A stretch of DNA of 64,000 nt from Candidatus Magasanikiibacteriota bacterium. Its GTDB lineage: Bacteria > Patescibacteria > ABY1 > Magasanikbacterales > 2-02-FULL-50-9b. The notes beneath the pieces were generated by a model that worked only from the letters and a program-made list of their open reading frames with translations, had not been told where the DNA came from and did no database searches. The DNA is taken from contig CAITMK010000014.1 in assembly GCA_903893485.1 (NCBI GenBank), forward strand, positions 66,283-130,282, written 5' to 3'. A program made the translations under genes and the position numbers. This document shows, piece by piece, positions 31,816-40,703 of the stretch. How positions within the stretch are numbered: the stretch's first letter is position 1; every line of letters begins with the position of its first letter.

Positions 31816-32736
31816 ATGCCATGGTTTCTTGTTGTAATGCTTGCGGCGCTTTGTTGGAGTATCGCTGTTCACACTGATAAATTTGTTTTGTCGCGATACT
31901 TTAAAGCAAGTGGGCCTGGTGGCTACATGCTATTTTCCACACTCGTACAACTGTGTGCAGTTGCAGCAATCATCGCAACACACCCAACTTTTTTTAATGT
32001 ACCGCGCGCGCACATCGCAGGACTCGCGATAAGCGGCATCACCTACATCATCGCGATGCTCATCTATTTGTGGGCCATGACCAAAGAAGAAGCAACGCGT
32101 GTCTCAATTATTTTTCAGACAATCCCCGTATTTTCATTCGTGCTCGAATATTTTTTTCTGCACACTATTTTTTCGCGCAATCAAATCATTGGCGGCATTA
32201 TTATTTTATGTGGTGCACTTCTTATCTCCATCGATAGCGCACATTCAAGCGCAAAAAAAATTCACATTAAATATTCCGTGCTTGGTGCGATGCTTGGCGC
32301 ATCAATTTTACTTGCCATTCAATGGATCGTATTCAAACAAAGCGCAATCGCTGGTGAATATTGGCTCAGCGTTGGCTGGCAATATATGGGTTGTTTATTT
32401 GCCGGTGCATGTCTTTTTATTTTTGTTCGTCCATTTCGCAAAGATTTTTTTCATGTATTCAAAGCAAATGGTCCCGCGGTGCTCGCGCTGAATGTTGCAA
32501 ACGATATTATTAATGAATCCGGTAATCGCTTGATGAGTTATGCGGTAATGTTTACTCCCGTCACTCTCGCGCAGCTCGCCAACGGTTTTCAAGCGGTGTT
32601 TGTTTTTCTTATCGGTATATCTCTTACAAAATTTTTTCCATCGATCTCGAAGGAGTCAATGACCAAAAAAGATCTTATTCAAAAAATTACTGCGATCTCG
32701 ATTATGCTTTTTGGTGCGTGGGTACTGGGTTGGTAA
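31816..32736 (+). CDS. EamA/DMT-superfamily transporter-like membrane protein
   Basis: A 306-residue protein with about ten TM helices in two halves, as in drug/metabolite transporters. The N-terminal half contains MPWFLVVMLAALCWSIAV and ATRVSIIFQTIPVFSFVLEY, which matches the first EamA repeat, where helix 4 precedes a conserved Pro. The second half (ALNVANDIINESGNRLMSYA, VTLAQLANGFQAVFVFLIG) matches the second repeat. Substrate unknown. It is convergent with the P-type ATPase gene, and the two stop codons abut. The start ATG is 18 nt after a TATAAT box. Confidence 0.82.
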   Translation: MPWFLVVMLAALCWSIAVHTDKFVLSRYFKASGPGGYMLFSTLVQLCAVAAIIATHPTFFNVPRAHIAGLAISGITYIIAMLIYLWAMTKEEATRVSIIFQTIPVFSFVLEYFFLHTIFSRNQIIGGIIILCGALLISIDSAHSSAKKIHIKYSVLGAMLGASILLAIQWIVFKQSAIAGEYWLSVGWQYMGCLFAGACLFIFVRPFRKDFFHVFKANGPAVLALNVANDIINESGNRLMSYAVMFTPVTLAQLANGFQAVFVFLIGISLTKFFPSISKESMTKKDLIQKITAISIMLFGAWVLGW

Positions 32737-34596
32737 TTATTTTTTAACTCGCCGAAATAATCTCGCGGAATTTAGCAGTGGGAAAAAATCTGTCGCGAAA
32801 TTATAAAACGCCGCAAGCGCCGGACCAACAAACCCCGTAAATACCAACGCGAATCCAAAAATATTTGAGACGGCCCAGATGATAACATCAAGATGAATCA
32901 CGGACATTGTTTTCCGACTCAGTGCAATAATTTCTGGCACGCGCGCTAAATTATCCGTTAAAATCACTACGTCCGCCGCTTCAACGGCAACGGCAGTGCC
33001 TCCGGTACCCATGGCAATACCAATTGCCGCGCGCGAAAGCGCTGGTGCATCGTTCACTCCATCACCGATCATTGCAACCGTTGATCCGTCAGCACCAAAC
33101 GCAGCGACCTCACGCATTTTATCTTCTGGTTTCATGTTGGCATGTACGCTGGTAATCCCAAGCGCTTTTGCAATTCGATTTGCAGAAACTTCGTTGTCAC
33201 CGGTGAGCATGGCAATTTCAGAAATACCAAGGGCGCGCAGCGCTGTGATACTTTTGTGCGCTTCAGCACGTGGGACATCTGCCAAAAATCCATAGCCGTA
33301 AAATTTACCATCTTCAAAAACCAAAAAAACACTGTTCCCTTCTTTTTCTTGGGCCGCAGCAATATCCGCAGAAATTTTCGTGGGCACTGTCACGTGCGCT
33401 GCCAATGCAGCATCAGTATTTCCCACCACAATTTTTTTTCCTTCATACATGCAAGTAACTCCCGCGCCTTTCAAAATTTCAAATTTTTCAGGTTCACCAA
33501 ATTGTTTTACATGTAGCGCCGCTTCAGCAACCAATGCGCGCCCCGCAGGATGCTCAGAATATTTTTCAGCTGCACCAACAGCGCGCCAAAATTTTTCTAA
33601 AGAAATCTCTGGCATAATGACGGCGCATTTCACCGACAAATGTCCGTGTGTTAATGTGCCCGTCTTGTCGATTACTATTTTTTGCACGCGGCTGAGCGCC
33701 ACAATGCGCTGGCCACCCTTGATAATCACACCACGCTGCGCGGCGCGACCAATGGCGCCAGCCATGGCAAGCGGAATCGCAACCGCCATGTCATCAGCGC
33801 AGGCCACCAAAAAAATTGCCGTGGTCATGGTTGCACTGCGCGTAAAATAATATGTGCCCGCACCAATTGCCAAAACAATCGGCAAAAAAATCGTTGCAAA
33901 TTTATCCGCAATTTTTTCCGTTTCAGATTTATTTGCAGCTGCATCAGTAATGAGCGCGGCAATGCGTTCAAAAGTTGAATCTTTTGAAATATGCAGTGCA
34001 CGAATTTTTATAACCCCCGCTTCATTAACCGTACCACTTGAAACCAATGAATGAATTTCCTTTTTTACCAACGCAGATTCACCGGTCACCGCGGCTTCAT
34101 TAATATGCGCTTCACCAAAAATTACCACGCCATCAACCGGGATACGATCGCCGCTACGCACCACCACGGTATCGCCCACCACCACATCCGTTACTGAAAT
34201 TTTTGTTTCGACGCCCGCCGCACCACGTTCCACCGACGCAATTAATGGTTTTTGTTTTAATAATAATTCGACGGCACGATGCGCGCGCGATTCGGTACTC
34301 CAATCAAGTAAATCCGCACAGGTAAACATGAGCACAATAAATGCCGCGGATTGCGGATCTCCCAAAAAAAATGCAGCGGCAAGTGCAAACGTATTAAATG
34401 TATCAATGGTAATTTTTCTTTTAATCGTTGCCTGAAATGTGCGCGCCAAAAGTGGTAATGATCCTGCGGCAGAAATCGTGAGTAACATGAGTCCCGCCGC
34501 GGGCATAAAAAAATGTACAACCAAAGCCGCGGCCAGAGCGCTGATAATAATCCATTCACGGCGTGGCGAAGAAAAAAAGGTGCGAAGGTGCTTCAT
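32737..34596 (-). CDS. Heavy-metal-type P1B ATPase with CAD in place of CPC
   Basis: A 619-residue P-type ATPase. Visible motifs: AAVTGESALVKK (actuator), VIDKTGTLTHG (phosphorylated Asp about residue 308), SEHPAGRALV (the HP motif of P1B enzymes), MLTGDN, and MIGDGVNDAPALS (hinge). There is no N-terminal heavy-metal domain, and the first membrane helices are compact. In TM6, where P1B pumps have CPC, CPH, SPC or TPC, this protein reads VACADDMAVAIPLA (about residues 260-275), so the Pro is lost and two acidic residues are added. Metal specificity may be changed. The -10 box (34606-34611) is 9 nt before the chosen ATG (34596); a start at 34605 lies nearly at the transcription start. Confidence 0.9.
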   Translation of the reverse strand: MKHLRTFFSSPRREWIIISALAAALVVHFFMPAAGLMLLTISAAGSLPLLARTFQATIKRKITIDTFNTFALAAAFFLGDPQSAAFIVLMFTCADLLDWSTESRAHRAVELLLKQKPLIASVERGAAGVETKISVTDVVVGDTVVVRSGDRIPVDGVVIFGEAHINEAAVTGESALVKKEIHSLVSSGTVNEAGVIKIRALHISKDSTFERIAALITDAAANKSETEKIADKFATIFLPIVLAIGAGTYYFTRSATMTTAIFLVACADDMAVAIPLAMAGAIGRAAQRGVIIKGGQRIVALSRVQKIVIDKTGTLTHGHLSVKCAVIMPEISLEKFWRAVGAAEKYSEHPAGRALVAEAALHVKQFGEPEKFEILKGAGVTCMYEGKKIVVGNTDAALAAHVTVPTKISADIAAAQEKEGNSVFLVFEDGKFYGYGFLADVPRAEAHKSITALRALGISEIAMLTGDNEVSANRIAKALGITSVHANMKPEDKMREVAAFGADGSTVAMIGDGVNDAPALSRAAIGIAMGTGGTAVAVEAADVVILTDNLARVPEIIALSRKTMSVIHLDVIIWAVSNIFGFALVFTGFVGPALAAFYNFATDFFPLLNSARLFRRVKK

Positions 34597-34756
34597 ACGA
34601 AGCATAGTATACCGTGAGACGCAAAAAAATGCAGCTGTTCGTAAATAATATCTATATTTTATGTATCAAACGCAACTGATGGCGGTTTTTTCGCTAAAAT
34701 TATACGTTTATTATAAATTTGAACCAAATTGACAATACCTTGCGTATATATAATAT

Positions 34757-35533
34757 ATGAAAAAACTCTCAATTATCACCACAAGCTCAGTAGTTGTTGC
34801 GTCAATTTTAGGCGCCGTGCCAGCATTTGCTGCAACCAACCCAGCACATGGCCGCCCCACTATGCAACCACACAAAATTCAAATGAAAAAAACGGACACT
34901 AAAAATCAAAATCACCCTTTTTTTGGTAAAGTCACGGCCGTTTCAGGCACCTCTATTACTATGACCACACTTAGCCCAACATCAACCGCATATACTATCG
35001 ATGCCAGCCGTGCAAAATTCATGAAAAATGAAAAAACTGCTGGCGCAATCACTGATATTGCTGTTGGTAATTTAATTGGCGTGCAAGGCACCTCATCGGG
35101 TACTAACATTGCAGCAAACGCAATTATGATTAATGGTGGTGGTCCTGAAAATACGAACGGCGCTGTTGGTCGTGGCATTGCCGGCAAAGTAACCTCGATT
35201 TCTGGAAATACCTTTACCATCGATTCAACTCCATTTCATGGTCGTGGAATGCGCGGCGCCGCAACATCAACACCAGTAACACCGCCAGCCCCAGTCTCAT
35301 ATACGGTAACTGCTGATGCAAATACGGTATACACTAAAGATGGTCAGCCAGCTACCATCAATGACGTAACCACCACATCATTGATCATGGTTCGTGGCAC
35401 CACTGATCCGGTTGCACACACAATTGCCGCAACAAATGTGATGATCAACACACACATTCCAACCGCATCATCTGCACCGCTCGCAAAAAAATCTTTGCTC
35501 GGCCGGGTACTCGGCTTTTTCCACAAAAAATAA
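34757..35533 (+). CDS. Secreted DUF5666 protein
   Basis: A 258-residue protein with a Sec signal peptide (MKKLSIITTSSVVVASILGAVPAFAAT, cleavage after AFA). Two to three DUF5666-type beta units follow: FFGKVTAVSGTSITMTTL (about 55-72), AGAITDIAVGNLIGVQGT, IAGKVTSISGNTFTIDS and NDVTTTSLIMVRGTT. The C-terminus is basic (KKSLLGRVLGFFHKK). Such proteins are exported and small-ligand or sugar binding has been suggested; the function is unknown. TTGACA (34729-34734) and TATAAT/TAATAT boxes at 34749-34756 touch the ATG, so any transcript would be leaderless. A bidirectional terminator follows. Confidence 0.82.
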   Translation: MKKLSIITTSSVVVASILGAVPAFAATNPAHGRPTMQPHKIQMKKTDTKNQNHPFFGKVTAVSGTSITMTTLSPTSTAYTIDASRAKFMKNEKTAGAITDIAVGNLIGVQGTSSGTNIAANAIMINGGGPENTNGAVGRGIAGKVTSISGNTFTIDSTPFHGRGMRGAATSTPVTPPAPVSYTVTADANTVYTKDGQPATINDVTTTSLIMVRGTTDPVAHTIAATNVMINTHIPTASSAPLAKKSLLGRVLGFFHKK

Positions 35534-35546
35534 TTTGTTGGAACAT

Positions 35547-35577
35547 AAAAAATCCCCGCTTCGCGCGGGGATTTTTT
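35547..35577. terminator. Bidirectional hairpin terminator
   Basis: AAAAAATCCCCGC-TTCG-CGCGGGGATTTTTT; serves the DUF5666 gene (plus) and the methyltransferase operon (minus). Confidence 0.9.
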
Positions 35578-36382
35578 ATTTCTTCAAATTAATTGCTTCG
35601 ATGCACATGAACAACGGAATTTCCAAACGCGCTTTATTTTCCGCGCCAGCACGTGGACCACTTGTTGCAGGACGATGTGATACCCATTCTTCGAGTCGCG
35701 TCACTGCAAAACCAGCCTTGCCCAAATGTTTAAAATATAATTGCAATGGACGATGAAACGAAACCGTTTGCACCGACGGATCGCTGCCCGGATGCATATC
35801 AATTTGATTTTTGCGTTCCGTTAAATACGCGTCAACGCGGCGATACTGCACATGTTTTTTTTCATCCCATTCCCAACTCGAAAATTTTGGCACGCGAAAT
35901 GTGGGATGATTTAATACAAATAAAATTCTGCCGCCCGGCGCAAGCACGCGTGCTGCCTCGGCCATAACTGGCGAGACACGTTCGATATTTTGCAACGCCA
36001 ATACAATTGTCACCACATCAACTGAGTTATCCGGCACAAATGAACAATCGTCCGCGGGCGATACATGATATACAATTTCAGGCACAGAATTTTTCTTTGC
36101 AATTGCAATTAATTCTGGCGCGATATCTGATGCAATAATCTGCGCACCAGCGGCCGCAAATCGGCGCGAAAAATATCCTTGCCCGCATGCTAAATCTAAA
36201 ATTTTCATTCCTGGTTTTGGCGCGACCAATCGTTCCAAGTTTGGTGCCAATACTTTTTCCTGAAAGGTATCTGGATTATTTTCTAAAAGTTCATCGTACC
36301 AAGGCGCAACCGCACCCCACGATGTCGATTTTTCGTGCGCCGGTTTTTTTACCACTTTGCGCGGATTAAATGCTGGTCTCAT
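35576..36382 (-). CDS. Class I SAM-dependent methyltransferase
   Basis: A 268-residue protein. Motif I LDLACGQGYFSRRFA (about 62-76), motif II IIASDIAPELIAIAK, then DDCSFVPDNSVDVVTIVLAL and RVLAPGGRILFVLNHP (post-I and motif III) are standard for the UbiE/UbiG-like Methyltransf_11 group. The C-terminal region FSSWEWDEKKHVQYRRVDAY is typical of small-molecule methylases in this group. Substrate unknown. The ATG overlaps the TGA of the SDR gene upstream (ATGA), so it belongs to the SDR/DedA operon. A surface-sugar role is possible from context. Confidence 0.88.
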   Translation of the reverse strand: MRPAFNPRKVVKKPAHEKSTSWGAVAPWYDELLENNPDTFQEKVLAPNLERLVAPKPGMKILDLACGQGYFSRRFAAAGAQIIASDIAPELIAIAKKNSVPEIVYHVSPADDCSFVPDNSVDVVTIVLALQNIERVSPVMAEAARVLAPGGRILFVLNHPTFRVPKFSSWEWDEKKHVQYRRVDAYLTERKNQIDMHPGSDPSVQTVSFHRPLQLYFKHLGKAGFAVTRLEEWVSHRPATSGPRAGAENKARLEIPLFMCIEAINLKK

Positions 36383-37317
36383 ACGACTTTTTTAAAATAC
36401 GCAATTGTTTTAACCAAGCCTTCGTCAACCATCACCTTTGGTTCCCATCCCAGCATTTTTTTAGCAACCGAAATATCTGGCTTGCGACGTTTTGGATCAT
36501 CACCCGGCAACGCGCGAAATGTAATCGCTGATTTTGAACTCGTCAGCTTCACCACTTTTTCCGCAAGCTGTTTCATGGTGAATTCATTTGGATTGCCCAT
36601 ATTCACCGGCCCTGTAACGCGCGCCTTTTCCATAAACAACATCATGCCGCGCACCAAATCATCAACGTATTGAAAGCTGCGCGTTTGATCGCCCGCACCA
36701 TAAATGGTAATTGGCGCGCCGCGAAGCGCTTGCACGATAAAATTCGAAACCACGCGACCGTCATTCACGGCCATGCGTGGGCCATAGGTATTAAAAATTC
36801 GCACCACGCGAATCTCAACTTTTTTTTCGCGATGATAATCAAAACATAATGTTTCTGCGGCGCGTTTGCCTTCATCGTAACATGCGCGAATGCCAATTGG
36901 ATTTACATTTCCCCAATACGTTTCGCGTTGTGGATGTTCAAGTGGATCACCATAAATTTCTGACGTGCTTGCCTGCAATACGCGCGCACCAGTTTTTTGT
37001 GCCAACTTTAACATGTTATGCATTCCTAAAAAACTCGTTTCAATGGTTGCCACCGGATCTTTTTGATAATTCACAGGCGACGCCGGACATGCCAAATTAT
37101 AAATGCGTGTAAATTTTATTTTTGTAACAAATGGTTCACGCACATCGTGTTTAATGAAAGTAAAATTTTTATTTTTCAAACACGTTACAATATTTTTTTT
37201 ACTTCCACAAAATAAATTATCAACGCACACGACGGTGTGGCCCGCGGTGAGCAGCGCCTCGCACAAATGCGAACCGATAAATCCCGCACCACCAGTTACT
37301 AAAATTGTTTGTTTCAT
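36379..37317 (-). CDS. NAD-dependent epimerase/UDP-glucuronate decarboxylase-like SDR
   Basis: A 312-residue extended SDR. The N-terminal Rossmann loop is TGGAGFIGSHLCEALL. The block YNLACPASPVNYQKDP, LQASTSEIYGDPLEHPQ, YWGNVNPIGIRACYDEGKRAAE contains the catalytic Tyr-x3-Lys (YDEGK) and the Thr/Ser at STSE. These runs match UDP-xylose synthase/UDP-glucuronate decarboxylase very closely, which converts UDP-glucuronate to UDP-xylose for surface glycans. The assignment is from remembered family sequences. The ATG overlaps the upstream DedA stop, and its stop overlaps the methyltransferase start. Confidence 0.88.
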   Translation of the reverse strand: MKQTILVTGGAGFIGSHLCEALLTAGHTVVCVDNLFCGSKKNIVTCLKNKNFTFIKHDVREPFVTKIKFTRIYNLACPASPVNYQKDPVATIETSFLGMHNMLKLAQKTGARVLQASTSEIYGDPLEHPQRETYWGNVNPIGIRACYDEGKRAAETLCFDYHREKKVEIRVVRIFNTYGPRMAVNDGRVVSNFIVQALRGAPITIYGAGDQTRSFQYVDDLVRGMMLFMEKARVTGPVNMGNPNEFTMKQLAEKVVKLTSSKSAITFRALPGDDPKRRKPDISVAKKMLGWEPKVMVDEGLVKTIAYFKKVV

Positions 37318-37949
37318 ACTTTGTTAGAAAAAACTTTTTTGATTCCCGCAATAAGGAGTGCGCGATCATTTTTGTCGCGAAGAACGTGAATCACCCCTGG
37401 TAAAAATGATAAAACTAAAATTGCCAAAACAATTCTGCCGATATATGTTTCAATTCCCGGAATCGATGCGCCGGCCCAGTAGCCAATATATGGAAGACCA
37501 ACCGCCCAAATCGCCGCGCCCAAAATATTATATGCTAAAAATTTTCGATACTTCATGTGGCCCACACCCGCAATAGTTGGTGCAAACGTACGCACCACCG
37601 GCAAAAAGCGCGCCAAAGTAACGGCCTTGCCACCATGCTTCACATAAAAATTATGTGCGCGATCCGCATGGCGTTTGTTAAAAAACAAAGATTTTTCGCG
37701 ATTAAAAATTTTAGGGCCAATTTGGCGACCCAAACTGTATCCAACTGAATCCCCCGCAACCGCAGCGATAAAAACAAGTACTGCGAGCAAATGTATATTA
37801 ATGTACCCTTGCGATGCCAAAAAGCCCGCGGTGAATAATAAACTATCGCCCGGCAAAAAGAATCCCACCAAAAGGCCGGATTCAGCGAACACAATTCCCG
37901 CGACACCAATATAGCCCGCGGTTTTGATAAATGAAGTGACGTCAAACAT
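37314..37949 (-). CDS. DedA-family membrane protein (SNARE-assoc/VTT domain)
   Basis: A 211-residue protein with five or six TM segments. Motifs GLLVGFFLPGDSLLFTAGFLA and KHGGKAVTLARFLPVVRTFAPTIAGVGHMKYRKFLAYNILGA (in outline) contain the E-x-GxxxPGE-like and FxRxxPxxR elements of DedA proteins, which act in lipid carrier (undecaprenyl phosphate) flipping or membrane homeostasis. It leads the operon DedA-SDR-methyltransferase. The promoter TTGTAT-17-TACCAT ends 6 nt before the ATG, predicting a leaderless message. Confidence 0.92.
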   Translation of the reverse strand: MFDVTSFIKTAGYIGVAGIVFAESGLLVGFFLPGDSLLFTAGFLASQGYINIHLLAVLVFIAAVAGDSVGYSLGRQIGPKIFNREKSLFFNKRHADRAHNFYVKHGGKAVTLARFLPVVRTFAPTIAGVGHMKYRKFLAYNILGAAIWAVGLPYIGYWAGASIPGIETYIGRIVLAILVLSFLPGVIHVLRDKNDRALLIAGIKKVFSNKV

Positions 37950-37955
37950 GCTGAC

Positions 37956-37984
37956 ATGGTAACGGATTTTTTGAGTTTATACAA
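37956..37984 (-). promoter_or_regulatory. Promoter of the DedA operon, ending 6 nt before the ATG
   Basis: Minus strand TTGTAT (37979-37984), 17 nt, TACCAT (37956-37961), then GTCAGC and ATG. Confidence 0.55.
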
Positions 37985-38004
37985 GTATAAACAAGGTGAT
38001 TTTG

Positions 38005-39366
38005 TCAACCTCGATCCGTTGCTTCAAAATATTTTTCAATAACTGATTCGGCGACAGATAAAAATCGTTCAGCGCCTTGCATCGCGACTGGATCACGGCG
38101 CGTAATTTTTTGCGAATCAAATAAAGCATTGCGCGCTCGTCCGCCGTTTGCAATTCTATTTTTTTGTTTCCAACTTTTCAGCGCCGCGGTTGGATCACCT
38201 CCTTCGTAATACACAATTTTCGACGGTCGCAGTTCAGGGTGCTGCGCAAAATACTGCTCCCAATATTCGCGCGACGAAATAGTTTTATCAGCAAGCAACA
38301 ATTCGCCGTCATTCATTTCGGGATTTTTTTCTGCATCGACCAAATATCGAGAGCCGGTATGCGGATCAACCCGCGCGTCTGCCGGAATAAAAACCACACC
38401 AGCATCTACATTAATCCCGCGATTTTCCTGATCCCACACCCACAGATCATTCCAATAACCACCACCAGAATCGGCAAGACCGCCCGAATGATGATACGCG
38501 GTTGCAATAAACATGGCCGGAAATACAAAAAATATTTCATTGCCCTGCTCCGCGCCATAATAGCTATCCGCAACTTCGTTTGCAGCAAAATGCACCGAAT
38601 TGATATCAGAATATACACCCGGCTTTCCTTGTCCTTCTGGATTCACCACGTTTTGCACCCAGCTAAACGCGGCCTCTTTTGTTGTCAATCCAATATCTTT
38701 TATTTCTGAAACAATCGCCGCCTCTTTCATTTCTTGAGTTACCGCTCTACCAACCACCGATTGCAGACGACCCGCCCGCATTGTTTGTTCAAACCCATTA
38801 TAAAATCCACCGGCCCCACTGTGATGCGAAATTCTGTCGCGCACACCCTGACGCGTCACATGCGTCACGAGCTCACCCGGAAACCGGCGCAGCAGCAGCG
38901 CGTAATCTTCAATAGAAAGTTTAGCAAGATATTCTTCGGAAAAATATTTTTTAATGTCTGCCTCAGCATAAGGCGTTAATTCCCAACGCTCCATCACCGC
39001 GGCTTCATGCTGTGCAAACTGCTCATCAACATGCTCTCGAACTTCTTTTATATAGGTTGCAATTTGTTCATCAAGCAATTCCAATGCTGAAGCATCATAT
39101 CCATGCATCTCAACCAAAAAATCATATTCATCGGATAGCCCCTGAATTCCTTCCATTTTTCCAGTCAATTCTTTCATCCGCATTTCTCGTTCACGCATTT
39201 TTTGCGTTACATCGGCTCGCTCTTCAATTGCCCGCCGCTTACCATGAAGCGCAAGTCGTACAGCCTCAGCATCTTTAATTCTATGAACATGTCGCGGTTT
39301 CCCTTGTTCGGTTTGACCCAAATACGGATCGGTTTCGGTTATAAAATTTGGCCAAACCTTTTTCAT
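38005..39366 (-). CDS. Large soluble hypothetical protein
   Basis: A 453-residue charged protein without signal peptide or TM. The N-terminal 150 residues are helical with Glu/Arg/Lys heptads. The central part (SHHSGAGGFYNGFEQTMRAG, YHHSGGLADSGGGYWNDLWVWD, DAGVVFIPADARVDPHTG) has conserved-looking His, Gly and Asp patches that could be an active site, but I cannot match them to a known enzyme. Similar uncharacterised proteins are, as far as I recall, seen only in Patescibacteria. A TATACT box ends 6 nt before the ATG, so the mRNA should be leaderless. Confidence 0.7.
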   Translation of the reverse strand: MKKVWPNFITETDPYLGQTEQGKPRHVHRIKDAEAVRLALHGKRRAIEERADVTQKMREREMRMKELTGKMEGIQGLSDEYDFLVEMHGYDASALELLDEQIATYIKEVREHVDEQFAQHEAAVMERWELTPYAEADIKKYFSEEYLAKLSIEDYALLLRRFPGELVTHVTRQGVRDRISHHSGAGGFYNGFEQTMRAGRLQSVVGRAVTQEMKEAAIVSEIKDIGLTTKEAAFSWVQNVVNPEGQGKPGVYSDINSVHFAANEVADSYYGAEQGNEIFFVFPAMFIATAYHHSGGLADSGGGYWNDLWVWDQENRGINVDAGVVFIPADARVDPHTGSRYLVDAEKNPEMNDGELLLADKTISSREYWEQYFAQHPELRPSKIVYYEGGDPTAALKSWKQKNRIANGGRARNALFDSQKITRRDPVAMQGAERFLSVAESVIEKYFEATDRG

Positions 39367-39372
39367 AGAAAC

Positions 39373-39378
39373 AGTATA
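39373..39378 (-). promoter_or_regulatory. -10 box 6 nt before the start of the 38005-39366 gene
   Basis: Minus-strand TATACT followed by GTTTCT and ATG. The -35 box is poor. Confidence 0.5.
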
Positions 39379-39392
39379 TCACGCGTCAAACC

Positions 39393-39421
39393 TTGCAATA
39401 TATGCGCGAATACATTATACT
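39393..39421 (+). promoter_or_regulatory. infC: Promoter of infC, leaderless or nearly so
   Basis: TTGCAA (39393-39398), 17 nt, TATACT (39416-39421). The ATG starts 10 nt later, leaving a leader of about 4 nt without Shine-Dalgarno. Confidence 0.75.
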
Positions 39422-39431
39422 CTCCCCATCT

Positions 39432-39980
39432 ATGCGTATTGCTCGAAAGCGCTTCAAACCAGAAGTACAAAAAATCAAAATTCGTTACAACGAAGGTATT
39501 CGCGTACCCATGGTTCGCGTTATCGATGAAGCCGGCGCTCACGTGGGCACCATGACCACCCAGGAAGCAACTGCTCTGGCTTTGGAACGCGGCCTTGATT
39601 TAATCGAAATCAACCCAAACGCCGATCCACCGGTGGTAAAAATCACGGAATACGGCCAGTTTAAATATCAGAAAGACAAAGAAGAACGCCTCCAGAAAAA
39701 GAAACAGAAAGAATCGGAAGTCAAAGGCGTGCGTCTTTCCCTGCGTATCGGCGAGCATGATCGCGAAATGCGCATGAATCAAGCTAAAAAGTTCCTTGAA
39801 GATGGCAATAAGGTTAAGGTGGAAATCATTCTCCGCGGCCGTGAACGCCAGTTTGTAACCGGCGCGTTTGCCGTCATGGACAAGTTTATTAACGAAATGC
39901 GCGCCGCAATGCCGGTACGTGTGGAACAGCCGGTCAGCAAGCAGGAAAACAAGGTTACGGTACTGCTGGTTAAGGAATAA
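39432..39980 (+). CDS. infC: Translation initiation factor IF-3
   Basis: A 182-residue IF-3, which binds the 30S subunit and checks the start codon and initiator tRNA. The N-domain shows RYNEGIRVPMVRVIDEAGAHVG and ALERGLDLIEINPNADPPVVKI. The C-domain shows EVKGVRLSLRIGEHDREMRMNQAKKFLEDGNKVKVEIILRGRE (in outline) with the family's GxHD-like GEHD. Length is normal. It is followed by rpmI and rplT in the classical order. The ATG at 39432 is preferred because an earlier frame start would be upstream of the promoter. It uses ATG, not the rare AUU found in enterobacteria. Confidence 0.97.
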   Translation: MRIARKRFKPEVQKIKIRYNEGIRVPMVRVIDEAGAHVGTMTTQEATALALERGLDLIEINPNADPPVVKITEYGQFKYQKDKEERLQKKKQKESEVKGVRLSLRIGEHDREMRMNQAKKFLEDGNKVKVEIILRGRERQFVTGAFAVMDKFINEMRAAMPVRVEQPVSKQENKVTVLLVKE

Positions 39981-40001
39981 GCAGTAATACACAGGCCGCC
40001 C

Positions 40002-40031
40002 TTGACGAAAATACGCATAAACTGTTATAAT
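40002..40031 (+). promoter_or_regulatory. Internal promoter for rpmI-rplT
   Basis: TTGACG (40002-40007), 18 nt, TATAAT (40026-40031), with start near 40038. It allows ribosomal protein expression independent of infC. Confidence 0.75.
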
Positions 40032-40053
40032 CTGCACACTTAAATTTGGCACT

Positions 40054-40248
40054 ATGGGGAAGCTCAAAACGAAAAAATCTATTGCGAAACGCTTCCGCGT
40101 GACACGCAACGACAAAGTGATTCACCGTGCAAGCGGCCAGGGTCATTTCAATGGTCGCGAATCTGGCAATACCACCCGTGAAAAACGCACGGACAAGGTT
40201 TTAGCTAAGACGCACACAAAATTAATCATCCGTAGCATCAGTAAATAA
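40054..40248 (+). CDS. rpmI: 50S ribosomal protein L35
   Basis: A 64-residue basic protein with the L35 pattern MGKLKTKKSIAKRFRVT...HFNGRESGNTTREKR...; length and composition are typical. It sits between infC and rplT, 1 nt before rplT. Confidence 0.96.
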   Translation: MGKLKTKKSIAKRFRVTRNDKVIHRASGQGHFNGRESGNTTREKRTDKVLAKTHTKLIIRSISK

Positions 40249-40249
40249 T

Positions 40250-40666
40250 ATGGCACGCGTAAAACGAGGTACAATTCGCGCAAAAAAGCGCTCAGCCATT
40301 TTGAAAAACACCAAGGGTTACATGTGGGGTCGCAAAAACCGCATCCGCATGGCTAAAGAAGCTATCTTGCACTCAGGTGTGCAGTCTTTTCAGGCTCGCC
40401 GCAAGAAAAAGGGTGTTGCACGCGCAGCATGGCACATCCAAATCAATGCAGCCGTACGTCCATTTGGCACCAACTATTCCAAGTTCATGGATGCTTTGAA
40501 AAAGGCAAACATCACCTTGAACCGCAAAATGCTTGCTGAATTGGGTATTAACCACCCAGATGTATTTGCAGCAATCGTAAAGAAAGTTGTGGTTCCAACA
40601 GAACCAAAAGCCCCTAAAGCTGCAAAAGCTCCAAAGGCAAAAAAAGTAGCGAAAGCAAAAGCATAA
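40250..40666 (+). CDS. rplT: 50S ribosomal protein L20
   Basis: A 138-residue rRNA-binding protein needed early in 50S assembly. Residues 1-115 match L20 (ARVKRGTIRAKKRSAILKNTKGYMWGRKNRI, WHIQINAAVRPFGTNYSKFMDALKKANITLNRKMLAELGI; shown in outline). The C-terminus has an extra Ala/Lys/Pro tail (KAPKAAKAPKAKKVAKAKA) of about 22 residues, an extension seen in some Patescibacteria ribosomal proteins. It follows rpmI after 1 nt and is followed by tRNA-Asp. Confidence 0.96.
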   Translation: MARVKRGTIRAKKRSAILKNTKGYMWGRKNRIRMAKEAILHSGVQSFQARRKKKGVARAAWHIQINAAVRPFGTNYSKFMDALKKANITLNRKMLAELGINHPDVFAAIVKKVVVPTEPKAPKAAKAPKAKKVAKAKA

Positions 40667-40703
40667 TCTCAACCGAGGTGGCGCGCGCTGGCCACCTCGA
40701 TAT

